Of a stretch of DNA of 64,000 bases, positions 42,582 through 52,194 are shown piece after piece. The translations under genes were made by a program, and so were the position numbers. The stretch is from Prorocentrum cordatum (Eukaryota > Sar > Dinophyceae > Prorocentrales > Prorocentraceae). Positions within the stretch are counted from its first letter, which is position 1. Each line of letters begins with the position of its first letter. The notes beneath the pieces are model-generated. The model saw only the letters and a list, made by a program, of their open reading frames with translations, made no database searches and was not told where the DNA came from. The DNA lies in assembly GCA_963575745.1 (NCBI GenBank), contig CAUYUJ010012758.1:387501-451500 (forward strand), given 5' to 3'.

Positions 42582-43848
42582 ATCTACCTTCCCCCGCCCG
42601 GACTGAACGAACTGGCTGTTTGGTTTGCAATTCGATTCTGCCCCATCGCCCACCCGAATGATGAAACTGTACCATCCCAGGCAGCCGCTTATCACCTCCC
42701 CCATCATCCTCTGCAAAAGGAAACAACATGATGCGCGCACAGAATTTTATCAACAAGCATCAGTGCGAGGCCAAAAAACGGGACGAAGTGCACGCCCGCG
42801 CGTCGTCTCGCGCGCATTCCGACATCCGCCCAAAACTTCGAGGTGCCGCAAGGATTTCAAGATCGAGCGCCCCGAAAACATGTAGAAAAATGGTTTCGCG
42901 GCAGGAATCTGCAAGAAAAACACATGCGGCCGCGCTCTTGCGAATTCTTAACAAAACCAGAGGTTTTTCAACATTGACATCAAATTCTACCAAGCGTGTC
43001 CCGCGAGCGCGCCTGCCGAAATCGTTCGAACGCCCTTGCGCGCTTGCTGTCGCAAGGATCTCTTGTCAAAAACAGGACAAAGCGCACGTGCGCGCGTCGT
43101 CGCGCGCGCCGCAATCCTTCAAAATTTCCGGTTTAGTGAAGATGTCAAAATCGAGCGCCCCGAAAACATATGCAAAAGACGCATGGTTTTGCAACGGCAA
43201 TTTCCCTCAAAAAAACCCGCGCGCTCTCGCGAATTTGTCGGACAACCACGGTTTTTTCAACATTGCCATCACATGCGACCGAACAGACCTTTTGCGCCGC
43301 ATGCCGGAATCATCCGAACGCTGGGGGTGGGCACGTCCCCCGTCAAATATACCACGCGGGCCATTCGTGCGCGTCGCCCGCGCACGCATGTCGAACTCCT
43401 TCCGAAACCTTCATCACCGACGCGAGGACATCGTATCGTCATCGGCGCGAGCAGAGTCGGCGCCGTCATTGGCCTTGCCGTCGTCGGCCTCATCATCGCC
43501 ACAATCATCGCCGCCACCACCATCGTTCCCACCGCGGTCGACGTCGCCGGGATACCGCGCCCGCCCAAGCCACCGATTCGCGCTGAAGTGCCCGCTGGGA
43601 AGTGCCCAGCGGTCAGCACCACCGCGGCCGCGTCGGTCGCGCCAGACTAGCTAGCCGCTGCGCGCGCGAACATGCGCGGGCCAGCGCGGCCGCAGAAATG
43701 CACCAGTCAACACCAAGCAATCGCCGCCGCATGGGTTTTGTCAAACCAACTTGCGAGTGCGCTGGCGGGATGCGAAGTTGACAGTTCAAAGTTTCTCTAA
43801 ATTTGTTGCGCCTCGTCGGTCCTCCTTGTTAGAAGAGCACCAGGATCG
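42582..43848 (+). repeat. 0.9-1.4-kb tandem unit 2
   Basis: 1267 bp. It contains two internal copies of a GCACGCCCGCGCGTCGTC / CGCACGTGCGCGCGTCGTC block and of AAAAACC...TTTTTCAACATTG, so the unit itself grew by internal duplication. Confidence 0.7.
43432..43650 (+). CDS. Unit 2 hydrophobic reading frame
   Basis: Frame ending at TAG 43648-43650: RIVIGASRVGAVIGLAVVGL, then TAVDVAGIPRPPKPPIRAEV and STTAAASVAPD. Compared with unit 4, a one-base deletion just before this point shifts the upstream frame, so only the helix and tail agree. No start codon is obvious at the boundary; an upstream splice acceptor would be needed. Confidence 0.3.
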   Translation, partial: RIVIGASRVGAVIGLAVVGLIIATIIAATTIVPTAVDVAGIPRPPKPPIRAEVPAGKCPAVSTTAAASVAPD

Positions 43849-43934
43849 ACCCCCCCCCCCGACTGAACGGCCTTTTTGGCATTGCAGCTCACGTGTGACT
43901 CTGACCCGTCTCCCATCCTAAATATGATTAATTG

Positions 43935-44765
43935 GCTGACGCCGCACCGCCGACCCATTGGGGCGGCAGTAAGAAGGAAAAACGGACGGAGCGATTTCTG
44001 GGGAACTTTGGGTTGTCAGTTTCTTGGGATTTCGTCGGGGGCGGTTGGCTGGTCGCGGCTCTGCTGTTGGGTTTCTCGGGGCTCTCTTGGAAGCACTCTT
44101 GAGGCCTTTGGGGGGCCGTTCCGAGGCCTCTAGAGACCTCAAGGGGGCCTCGTGGGAGCTTCTTGGGGGCCTATTGGCGCTTCCTCAGGTTTTTTCGGGG
44201 CCGAGTGCTCGACATGTTCATTCGGGTTCCCCCTCTGGGCCTCCTCTTGGGGCCGTCCTGGAGCCCTCCTGGGTCGTTCTGGAAGCTTCTTGGGCCGTCT
44301 TAGGGCCGTCTTGGAGCCCTCTTGGGGGCCTCTTGGGCTATCTTGGGTTAAAGGCAAAGGTTTCTTGGGCCGTAGTGGGCCTCGCGAAAGCCTAAGAGGC
44401 GAATGTGTTAAAATTATACGCTTCCCCTACGGGATGTGACGATTTTTGTATATGGACGGCCTCTTGGGACGCCTCTGGGTGGCTTCTTGGGGCGTTTCGG
44501 GGGCCTCTGGGACCGTCTGGAGGCAATCTTGGGCGTCTGAGAGCGATCTTTCGGCGACTTGTAGCCATCTTGGACCGTCGGGGGGTGGCCTTTGGGGCCC
44601 TCTTGGCCCGTGTTGGGGCCCCCTGAGGCTCCAAGAGTGCGGCCGACACCTTTGCCCCCCCCCCACTCCCCGTCCAAACCGTCCGCACCGGGCTCCCGGG
44701 GGAGGGGTTTGGGGAGGGGGAAGCATATCACACGCCGTGACCCCAAAGGGTCGGCGGAGTTCATG
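43935..44765 (+). mobile_element. Nested insertion of GGGCCGTCTTGG-family DNA
   Basis: TTGGGCCGTCTTAGGGCCGT and GGGGCCTCTTGGGCTATCTT blocks fill this stretch and interrupt tandem unit 3 at a point where units 1, 2 and 4 are continuous. This is direct evidence that the family moves or is copied into new sites. I could not define terminal repeats or a target-site duplication by eye. Confidence 0.55.
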
Positions 44766-45152
44766 CCTCCCAGGCAGCCTTCACTCGCCATCCCCGCCTC
44801 ACCCCCTTAATTGCAACAGAACATACGATGCGCGCACACTCACTTATCAAACACCACACGTTGTCAGACATCCTTTGCAAAAGACGGGGCGCAGCGCGCG
44901 CGGTCGCGACGTCGTGCGCGCATATAACAATCGGTTTTTCAAGATTGCTTCAAGATTTCCATCCAATTCGACCAAGCGGGCCTCTTGCGCCGCATGTCGA
45001 AACCATTCTAACGCCCTGGCGCGCACTGGGGGGGGCAGGCGGGGTGGGGGTCGCGATCCTGGTCAAATAATCCTACGCGGACCACTCGCGCGCGTCGGCC
45101 GCGCGCGCATGTCGAACGAACTACCCCAAAAAATGTCCATCACCGACGCGAG

Positions 45153-45326
45153 GACATCTTCATCGTCACCGGCGTGATCAGCATCGGCGCCACCATTGGC
45201 TTTGCCGTCGCCGTCGTCATCATCGCCACAATCATTGCCACTACCATCGTCTCTTCCACCACTGTCGACGTCGCCAGGATACCGCGCCCGCCCATGTCAC
45301 CGACCCGCACTGAAGTGCCCGCTTGA
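45153..45326 (+). CDS. Unit 3 hydrophobic reading frame, truncated
   Basis: 58 codons: FIVTGVISIGATIGFAVAVV, IIATIIATTIVSST, VDVARIPRPPMSPTRTEVPA, then TGA at 45324-45326 where unit 2 continues with Gly-Lys-Cys-Pro. Same helix and IPRPP motif as the other units, with an earlier stop. Confidence 0.3.
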   Translation, partial: DIFIVTGVISIGATIGFAVAVVIIATIIATTIVSSTTVDVARIPRPPMSPTRTEVPA

Positions 45327-45559
45327 AAGTGTCCAACGGTCAGCGCCACCGCTGCCGCGACGGTCGCACCAGACTAGCTGGCCGCTGCGCGCGCGGCGAA
45401 CATACAAGGTCTAGCGCGGCCGCACAAATGCACCAGCCAACACCAAACAGTCATCGCAATCGCCGCCGCATGGATTTTGCAAACCACGTTGCGGGTGGGC
45501 GGGTGGGATATTTGCGCGAGCAGTGGAGTTGAAAATCCCACATTTTCCAAAATTAAGCG

Positions 45560-45670
45560 CGGCGCATAGATTGCACCTCACGGGTGGCACCGCACATGTT
45601 CCACCACTTGCATTACACCAGTAACATTGCGCAACATGGATTGCACCACATAGTTTGCGCCACGCAGATT
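45560..45670 (-). repeat. TTGCACCAC-type array
   Basis: GATTGCACCTCACGGGTGGC, GGATTGCACCACATAG; same unit as 13325-13545 and 47070-47290. Confidence 0.65.
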
Positions 45671-45696
45671 CTCTTGTGCTAAAGGAATATTGGGAT

Positions 45697-47065
45697 CTAC
45701 TCTCCCCCATCCCGGGCTTAACGAGCAACCTTGTATGTTCGCAGTGTGTTTGGTATATGATGTTGCATCTTCCATCCTAAATACTAGCTCGCACCCTCCC
45801 GGCCAGCCCCTTCTCGCCCCCAGATATTATGTAAAAAAACCATATGCGCGCAGTCCTATATCAAAGCACAGGTCATCAATGTTCATGCGTCCCTTGCACC
45901 AAAAAAAGAGAGGCCAATTGCGCGCCCGTCGTCGCGCGCACATGCAGTTTTTGTTCAAAAGTCGTCAATCGTGGCTGAGTGCCCTGAATACATCTTTCTG
46001 TGTTTTTAATGTAGCAATCGGAATTCCAAATGGAAAAAAAAAACATGCGCTCGCGCTCTTGCAAATTCCAAAGGGAAAGGCTTTCAACGTGTGCATCAAA
46101 TCATACCAAACGCGCCTCTTGCCCGCGCGTGTCGGAACCAGTCGAACGCGCTCGCGCGCGTGCTCCCACAGGAACCCTTTGGAGAAAATGGGACGAAATG
46201 CACACGCGCGCGTCGTCGCGCGCGCATGCTGGAATCTTCCAAAATCTGAGAGTTCGCAAGGACTTCAAAATCGAGTGCCACATACAGAAAAAACGTATCA
46301 AAAAATGGAGTTGCCGCATTTGCATACATAGATGTATGTGTGTATATACATACATGTATGCATACATGTACATAGACATACAAACATACATGCTGGCACA
46401 GGCAGATATATAGATATTCATATAGCTATGCATGCATGCATGCATACGTACATACATCCATACACACATACATCACGCATATGTTTGCGCGCGTTTTTGC
46501 GACTTCTTCCGAAAACCAGAAGTGTTCAACGCTGCCATCAAACTCGACCAAACAAGCATTTCGCACCGCATGTCGAAATCATTCGAAAGCCCTCGCGCGC
46601 GTGCTGGGGAGCACGATCCCTGCCAAATCGTACAATGCGGGTCATTCGCGCGTCGAACTCTTTCCAAAATCTTCGTCACCGACGCGAAGACACCGTCATC
46701 GTCATCGGAGTGATCAGCATCGGCGCCATCATTGGCCTTCGCGTCGTCATCGTCATCAGCGTCACCATCATCGTGTCTACCGTTGTCGACGTCGCCATGA
46801 TACCGCGCCCGCCCAACTTACCGATTCGCACTGAAGTGCCCGCTGGGCAGTGCCCAGTTGTCAGACCCACCGCGGCCGCGTCGGTCGTGTCAAACTAGCT
46901 GGCCGCTGTGCGCGCGAACATGCGCGGGCTCGCGCGGCCGCGGAGATGCAACAACCAACACCAAGCACTCGTCGCAATCACCGCCGCATGGGTTTTACAA
47001 ACCAAGTTGCGGGTGGGTGGGTGGGGTGATTGCGGGAGCTGTATGGTTGACACCTCCAAGTCTTT
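45697..47065 (+). repeat. 0.9-1.4-kb tandem unit 4, with internal microsatellite
   Basis: Carries all unit marks plus a TACATACATG-type microsatellite at 46315-46475 (the same octamer as at 7820-9930) inserted between the GTCGTCGCGCGCGC block and the helix segment. Confidence 0.7.
46679..46898 (+). CDS. Unit 4 hydrophobic reading frame
   Basis: Reads HRREDTVIVIGVISIGAIIG, LRVVIVISVTIIVSTVVDVA, then MIPRPPNLPIRTEVPAGQCP and a tail SVVSN before TAG 46896-46898. In unit 3 the same HRRED lead-in is in frame, so these two units agree over the longest stretch (about 55 codons). Confidence 0.35.
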
Positions 47066-47069
47066 CAAG

Positions 47070-47290
47070 AAGTAATTGCACCACATATATTGCACCACGC
47101 ACAGCGTTCCACATAAATTGCCCATCCTGTATAGCACCGCACGTATTGCACCACATCTATTGTCTAACACAGATGGCACATCGTAGATCACACCACATAG
47201 GTTGCACCACAGATATTGCACCACATAAAGTGCACCACATCTAATTGCACAACATCGACTGTCCGACATAGACTGCATAACCTATGGTGC
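47070..47290 (-). repeat. TTGCACCACATA-type array
   Basis: TTGCACCACATATATTGCAC and TTGCACCACATCTATTG units. It closes the tandem-unit array and directly precedes a coding fragment. Confidence 0.8.
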
Positions 47291-47327
47291 TAGTAACACA
47301 CAATTCGGGTTTCACGTTGGCTAACAG

Positions 47328-47785
47328 GTGTACAGTACCGCGCTGGCATCTCCCGAGCTCGACGCAGTAATGGTACTGTGCAAAATTATTTCGGCCCTCA
47401 AGGCCGGAAAAAGTATGCAACGTACCGCGGTGGAGCGGGGCTTGAAAGGAGCCCACACGTTGTTCGGCGCACGGGCGCCATTATCGCAAGTACGGTTCTC
47501 TCGTCGGTCGTTGCCGTCGTTTCTCTGACGTTCTCGTTGGCCCTCGGCGATTTTCCAGCTTCGGGATGCGAGGAAGAGAATCGGCAGAAACGTAAGTTGT
47601 CGGAGGTACGCGCTGACTTCGTGGATCTGCGATCGAACCCCCTGGCGGCGCCTCCGGCGCGGCCCCTGGATCTCAAAAAGTTGATGCTTATGCAGTGGTT
47701 GCTCCTCGAGGGATGCATTCCAGCAGTTGTGCTTCGCCGAGCGCGTTCCCAGGGGTGGTCCGAACCGTCCCGAGCAACCACCTGA
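47328..47785 (+). pseudogene. Frameshifted membrane-protein gene fragment
   Basis: From 47328 the frame gives ALASPELDAVMVLCKIISAL, KAGKSMQRTAVERGLKGAHT and LFGARAP. At about 47465 good coding moves by one base into TGAIIASTVLSSVVAVVSLT, FSLALGDFPASGCEEENRQK, RKLSEVRADFVDL and LDLKKLMLMQWLLLEGCIPA, ending at TGA 47783-47785. Both halves have natural codon use and composition, so one frameshift (or a sequencing error) splits one gene. The helix GAIIASTVLSSVVAVVSLTF is a clear transmembrane candidate, with a charged loop after it. GTTGGCTAACAG just before 47328 is a plausible splice acceptor, so this may be an internal or last exon. No family recognised. Confidence 0.45.
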
Positions 47786-48060
47786 GAGCCGAGTCATGCC
47801 CCAGAGACCAGACGACGAGGATGACCAAGGGTGTCTGCGGTTCGATCGGTTCGGCTGCGTCGCAGTCGGATGCGTCACGTCGGTCGGTTCAGCCGATTGT
47901 TGCGTCGTTGCCGCGCCGCTGCGTCTATCTCGGTTGCCTCCGGCAAAACCCTCGCACGCCCATCCAAATATTTAAGCAAGCCAAAACAGAACGTTTAAGT
48001 GCGAGCATTGTTTCGGGAGTTGTGAGGAGGACCTGGGCGAGAGTATTGTTCCACAGCGGC

Positions 48061-48190
48061 GAGAACACGAATCTTGAATCCGTTACGTGAAAGTCTCGGG
48101 GCAGCGCATGCCTCTAAACTCCAAAGAAGAGAGAACACGAGTCTTGGGTTTCTCTCGAGAAAGTCTCAGGCAGGAGCCGTTGCTGTCGCA
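48061..48190 (+). repeat. 70-bp tandem duplication
   Basis: GAGAACACGAATCTTG at 48061 and GAGAACACGAGTCTTG at 48131, each followed by GAAAGTCTC. 47786-48060 shows no firm gene; about 47843-47925 resembles 12935-13015. Confidence 0.7.
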
Positions 48191-48344
48191 GTCCAGGGGC
48201 TGACTGAAAATTGCCCTCGATGAGAAGATAAGGTACCAGAGCCGAAGTGGACACTTCAGTTGAAAAAGCACAATGCGCACCAGAAAAGGGGGATAAACAG
48301 TGGCAATTCATTCCTCAGACGCTAGAACTGTACCACCATCTGGT

Positions 48345-48520
48345 TCCGCTGTTCGCTGCCCGCGTGCCAGTCAACACGCATACCTCGAACCCTTGACTCC
48401 CGCCTTCCTTCGTTTATGACCGTACCCCCTTTTTCGCTGTTCGCTGCCGACATGCAGCTCAACGTGTATACCCCGAGCCCTCGACTCCCGCCCTCTTCGT
48501 CTATGAGCGTAGGGACTCCT
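48345..48520 (+). repeat. 88-bp tandem duplication
   Basis: CGCTGTTCGCTGCC ends at 48360 and again at 48448, each followed by CAACRYG, a CCTCGAACCCTTGACTCCCG-like block and TCGTYTATGA. Confidence 0.75.
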
Positions 48521-48809
48521 TAGTGTCGTGCCAGCTCCTGGGTAAACCGACAGGGTAAGACAGGCGTGGTAGGTGTTCCTGCCGCCCTGGATCTTGATCC
48601 CTGGAGACCTCCCTGGAGGCCCTCAGAGGCCCGCAAAGGGCCAGGACCGACCCCTTGGACTCTTGAGGGTCGAGGGCAGAACCTGGCAGCCAAGCGGGTC
48701 GAACAGGTGGGCACCGACGGGCGGACCCTAAGATGTGGAGACTTTGATGGGCGGGGGGGAGATGGGGGGTAATGCTTCGGGTTGCGTGCATACAGATCCA
48801 CCAGGTAGT

Positions 48810-49015
48810 CCCGGCTGGCCTCAGCAGGCCCCACGAGTAGTCCAGAGCGGTCTAAACATTTTTATGTTGTGGCGCGGAGCGCCCCAGGGGCGCCAGAGGC
48901 TGCGCCAGGGTTTTGAGACCTCTCCAGACTATTCGAGGAGCTTGTTGAGGCCAGTGGGGACTACTTGGGTGGACTGTCTGCACGCAGCCCGAAGCCTTAC
49001 CAGGGGAGGAAGGGG
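48810..49015 (+). repeat. Dispersed 200-270-bp repeat, copy 1
   Basis: CCGGCTGGCCTCAGCAGGCC, GGAGCGCCCCAGGGGCGCCA, GCGCCAGGGTTTTGAGACC and GGAGCTTGTTGAGGCCAG recur in order at 55545-55820. Confidence 0.7.
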
Positions 49016-49329
49016 GAAGGGCGGGGGAAACGAGGCACTTCTTTCCTCGACGGGCGCGCCGACCGGCGCCCTTCGCGCGAGGGCTTCCTGGAGGAGCAGC
49101 TGCGCCGCGCGAGGATGTCGCCGCACGCCTCCGCCGCCCGCCCGCCCGCCGCCGTCTGCCGCCCGTCGTCGCTCGTCGTTCGTTTGGTCATTCGTTTCGT
49201 CGCTGGTCCGTGCCAGGCCCTTCCTCGTTGTGAAGGAAACCCCAGCAAAGCACCCTGATGGCAGCAAAGGTAAAGAGGCGGGTCGAGGAGTTGGAGGTCG
49301 GCGAGTGAAAACATACATTCCCATGTATT

Positions 49330-49515
49330 CTTAAGCGTGACAGGGGTGAGAGCACGGCCATGTGCACCGCCGTGTTGTTTTACCAGGGATCGCGGCCGTG
49401 TGACGCGGGTGAGGGCACGACCGCGTGCAAGGTCGTATGTTTTTTCCAAGGATCGTGACCGCACTGCCGCACAGCCATATGCACCGTAGTGTGTTTTTGC
49501 ACGGGATCGTGTCCG
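49330..49515 (+). repeat. About 68-bp tandem repeat, 3 copies
   Basis: GTGAGAGCACGGCCATGTGC, GTGAGGGCACGACCGCGTGC and a third diverged unit with CACAGCCATATGCACCG, each followed by GTGT/GTATGTTTTT and GGATCGYG. Confidence 0.7.
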
Positions 49516-49984
49516 GGCAAAAAAAAAAGTAGCCAGCACCAAGGCGAGATCACGATTCCTGAGTTACTGGTGAGGAAATCTCATTCGAAACGGCTGCCGG
49601 CACTGGGCGGTCCCAAGCTCCCCGTCCCCCTTTGTGGGACTCTTTTGTTGTTCTTGTTAACCTCCACTAGAACCCTCGCAGCGAACTCAGCGAAACGCCC
49701 TTCGGGAATCACGACGGGATGTCTTTGGCTGTTTTCGGCCTCTGGGGGCCCTCCCTCGCCGCGCTCGGGGACCGCCAAAAACCGACTCGGGATGAAAAGT
49801 TGGCTCCGGGGCAGGGTCGGGACTTCCGGGGGCCCCATCCATGAGATTTGGGCGTTGCAAGTTTGTTCGCAACGGGCGTCAGCGCCCAGGTCTCGGGCCC
49901 GGTGGGAGGCCCAGGCCCATCACAGATCGATGCAGCTTGAGAGACGCCGCAGAAAGATGGAGAGGGGAACGCTGTGGGGCCCTA

Positions 49985-50008
49985 CTGTCTCGCAATTTGC
50001 GCATCCTG

Positions 50009-50060
<52 letters not shown>

Positions 50061-50097
50061 CCATCACCATCACCATCACCATCACCATCACCATCAC

Positions 50098-50135
<38 letters not shown>

Positions 50136-50280
50136 GCTGCATCAGAAGCAGCATCATCATCGTCCTTATCATCGTCATGATCATCAGCATTATCATCATC
50201 AGTATCAGCATCATCGTGATCATCCGCATCATAATCGTCATTAACATCATCACCATTACCAACATCATCATCGTCTGCAT
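49985..50280 (+). repeat. (CAT)n microsatellite
   Basis: CATCATCATCACCATCACC to about 50110, then degenerate CAT triplets to 50280. The frame of the following gene runs straight out of it as poly-Ile. Confidence 0.9.
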
Positions 50281-51362
50281 AGCCGCTTTGGTTCTGGCAT
50301 TTGCTGGCGCGGTGGTTTCTATCCTGCACCTGCTGGAAGTTCGCACTGCCATGCCCTGCCTGGCGTGCGTTGACTGGATTCGGAGGCAGTTCGGGTTTGG
50401 AAGGGCGGTGCACATCGCCTTCGGCTTTGCGGCGGACGCTTCGAAGGCCAAGGTGAAAGTCGTGGTGGCGCCTGCCGCTGCGGGTGCTCCTCCGCCTGCC
50501 GCTCTTCTTGCTGCGCTGGGTCCTCCCGTTGACCTCTTTCGGCAGCTTGTGGAAGGTTCGGTTACCAGTGATCGTGGACACCGACACTCCGACGGGGGTT
50601 CCGTCGTGCAGTTTTGGGTCAAATCTGCGGGTCGCGACTGTCCTCGATTCGACGCGCCGGCGGAGGCCCCGGTGATCATGATGAGGATAATCGTGATCAG
50701 GGGCACGATCGCTTGCATCGTCCTGGACGTGGTCGTGAAACTGCCTCGCAGGACCCCTGGCGTGGCCCGGACGGGTGCGATCCACGGGCGGCTTTACCTG
50801 GTGGCGGCGGTGTCGGCCCACAGCCCAAAGTACCACGGCGACATGGGCCTGCTGTTCATGCTCCGCGTTTCGCTGCTGATGAGCGTTCTCTCGATGCTGG
50901 TGGTCAGGAACACGGTCCTGTCCTGGCCTGTTGCCATTCCTGCTGGATTAGCCCCTTTGCCCGCGCCTCAGGATCTTCTTCAACGCCGTGCTCATGATGT
51001 ATACTGGCGGCGCGGGAGATTCATCGGCGCCGCTTCCGAGTGCCCTTGTCTCCCCGACGCTGGAGGTGACCACTGGTGCGAAAGCCGTGGAACGCAGCGC
51101 GGTCAGACACTTCGTGGCGAGCTTCATTGGCGAGTTGGCTTTGCGACGCGCTTCGGTCTCTGAGCGTCGGCACTTGAAGGCATATGTTCATGGGCTCCTA
51201 GCTGGTTGTCTCATCAAGATCAGCTTGAGATTTGACAGCCTCAAGCGGGATATGTTTCATCCCCTTTCGGCATCCCAGATTGTCTCTCGGGCGTCGCCTC
51301 TTGGGCAGCGGTGCGCTGCGGTTTTGGCGCAGAAGATTGTCTCTTGGGCAGCGCGCGGTTGA
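50270..51362 (+). pseudogene. Frameshifted multi-pass membrane-protein gene, unknown family
   Basis: Good coding starts as the CAT repeat ends: IVCIAALVLAFAGAVVSILH (50270 on), CLACVDWIRRQFGFGRAVHI, LLAALGPPVDLFRQLVEG, IIVIRGTIACIVLDVVVKLP and HGDMGLLFMLRVSLLMSVLS at about 50839-50898. Near 50922 coding moves to the next frame, which reads GLLPFLLD, a TAG at 50949-50951, then RIFFNAVLMMYTGGAGDSSA, SPTLEVTTGAKAVERSAVRH and FVASFIGELALRRASVSERR to about 51210. Three or more membrane segments are likely. The stop plus frameshift suggests decay, or a small unrecognised intron across 50920-50970. The 3' end enters a 47-bp tandem repeat. No start codon is assigned. Confidence 0.45.
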
Positions 51363-51560
51363 CTTCGGCATCGGCGTCCCATATTGTCTCTTCAGTATGT
51401 GGTGCGCCACGGTTCCGGCGCCCCACATTTGTCTCTCGGGCAGTTTGCGGTGCGCCACGGCTTCGGCGACCATGTTTGTCTCTTGGGCAGCATGCGGTGT
51501 TCTACGGCATCAGCGCCCCAGATTGTCACCTGGGAATACGTGGTGCTCGTCGGCTTCTAC
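51272..51560 (+). repeat. About 47-bp degenerate tandem repeat, 6 copies
   Basis: Anchors near 51278, 51335, 51382, 51427, 51474 and 51522 (GATTGTCTCTTGGGCAGC type) followed by GCGGTGCGCCACGGCTTCGG. Confidence 0.8.
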
Positions 51561-51755
51561 TTCGTCGTGAGGCCTCGGGCCCGCTCTTCTCTTCTCGTTT
51601 TGTCTCGCGTCGTCTTGTCCCGTCGTTTTGTCGCCTTTTCCTGCGTTTCCTGTTGACCCGCGTCGTCGCGTCTGCGGTTTGGGTTCGTCGGCGTTTCCCC
51701 CTCGGCCTCGCCCTCTTCCTCTCATCCCTCGTCGCCCTCCGATCGCATCTGCAAC

Positions 51756-51801
51756 TTGAGAACAACACCGGAAGATCAGGAAAAAAATCCGAATCCGCAT
51801 T

Positions 51802-51837
<36 letters not shown>

Positions 51838-52067
51838 GCCTCCATCATATGCTTTCCGCTGTGCGTCAGCACCCCCTCATACCATTTACTTTCATCTCAT
51901 TTCTCCCATTTCTATCTCATCATATGTTTATTCATAATTTTCGCCGCGCCGCGCCGAAGTTTCGGCTCGAGTTAGCTCAAATGGAAAACCTTAAAAAGCG
52001 CACGAAAGCCCACGCGGCGAAGCAGGAGAAAAGCGCAGATTACAATGCCAAAAAACGCTTCGAGTAA
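51756..52067 (+). CDS. Possible C-terminal exon, Lys-rich
   Basis: The last 45 codons of this plus frame read NFRRAAPKFRLELAQMENLK, KRTKAHAAKQEKSADYNAKK and RFE, then TAA at 52065-52067. The composition is natural and unlike the surrounding repeats; a basic helical C-terminus is likely. The first half of the frame is a CAT repeat (51797-51840), so only about 51915-52067 is credible. No family recognised. Confidence 0.3.
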
Positions 52068-52088
52068 TTGAGCGGGGAAAATAGGAGA

Positions 52089-52112
52089 GAAAGAGAGAGA
52101 GAGAGAGAGAGA
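52089..52112 (+). repeat. (AG)n run
   Basis: AGAGAGAGAGAGAGAG, marking entry into an AT-richer zone. Confidence 0.8.
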
Positions 52113-52194
52113 CAGACAAAATTATAACCCCCACCAAAAATGATTAATATTTATTTTGTATATATACATATATAATGACCCGTGATTGTTGGTG

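Larger units (their letters stand above)
43849..45696 (+). repeat. 0.9-1.4-kb tandem unit 3, split by a nested insertion
   Basis: The unit start (43849-43930, ending CATCCTAAATATGATTA) is separated from the rest of the unit (from about 44766, CAGGCAGCCTTCACTCGCC) by about 830 bp of foreign repeat. Without it the unit would be about 1.0 kb. A TTGCACCAC-type array sits at its end (45560-45670). Confidence 0.65.

Noticed and set aside
47600-47680. Third copy of the short inverted-repeat element (GGAGGTACGCGCTGAC)
   Set aside because: It lies inside a well-supported coding frame and has no matching right arm; probably partial chance similarity.
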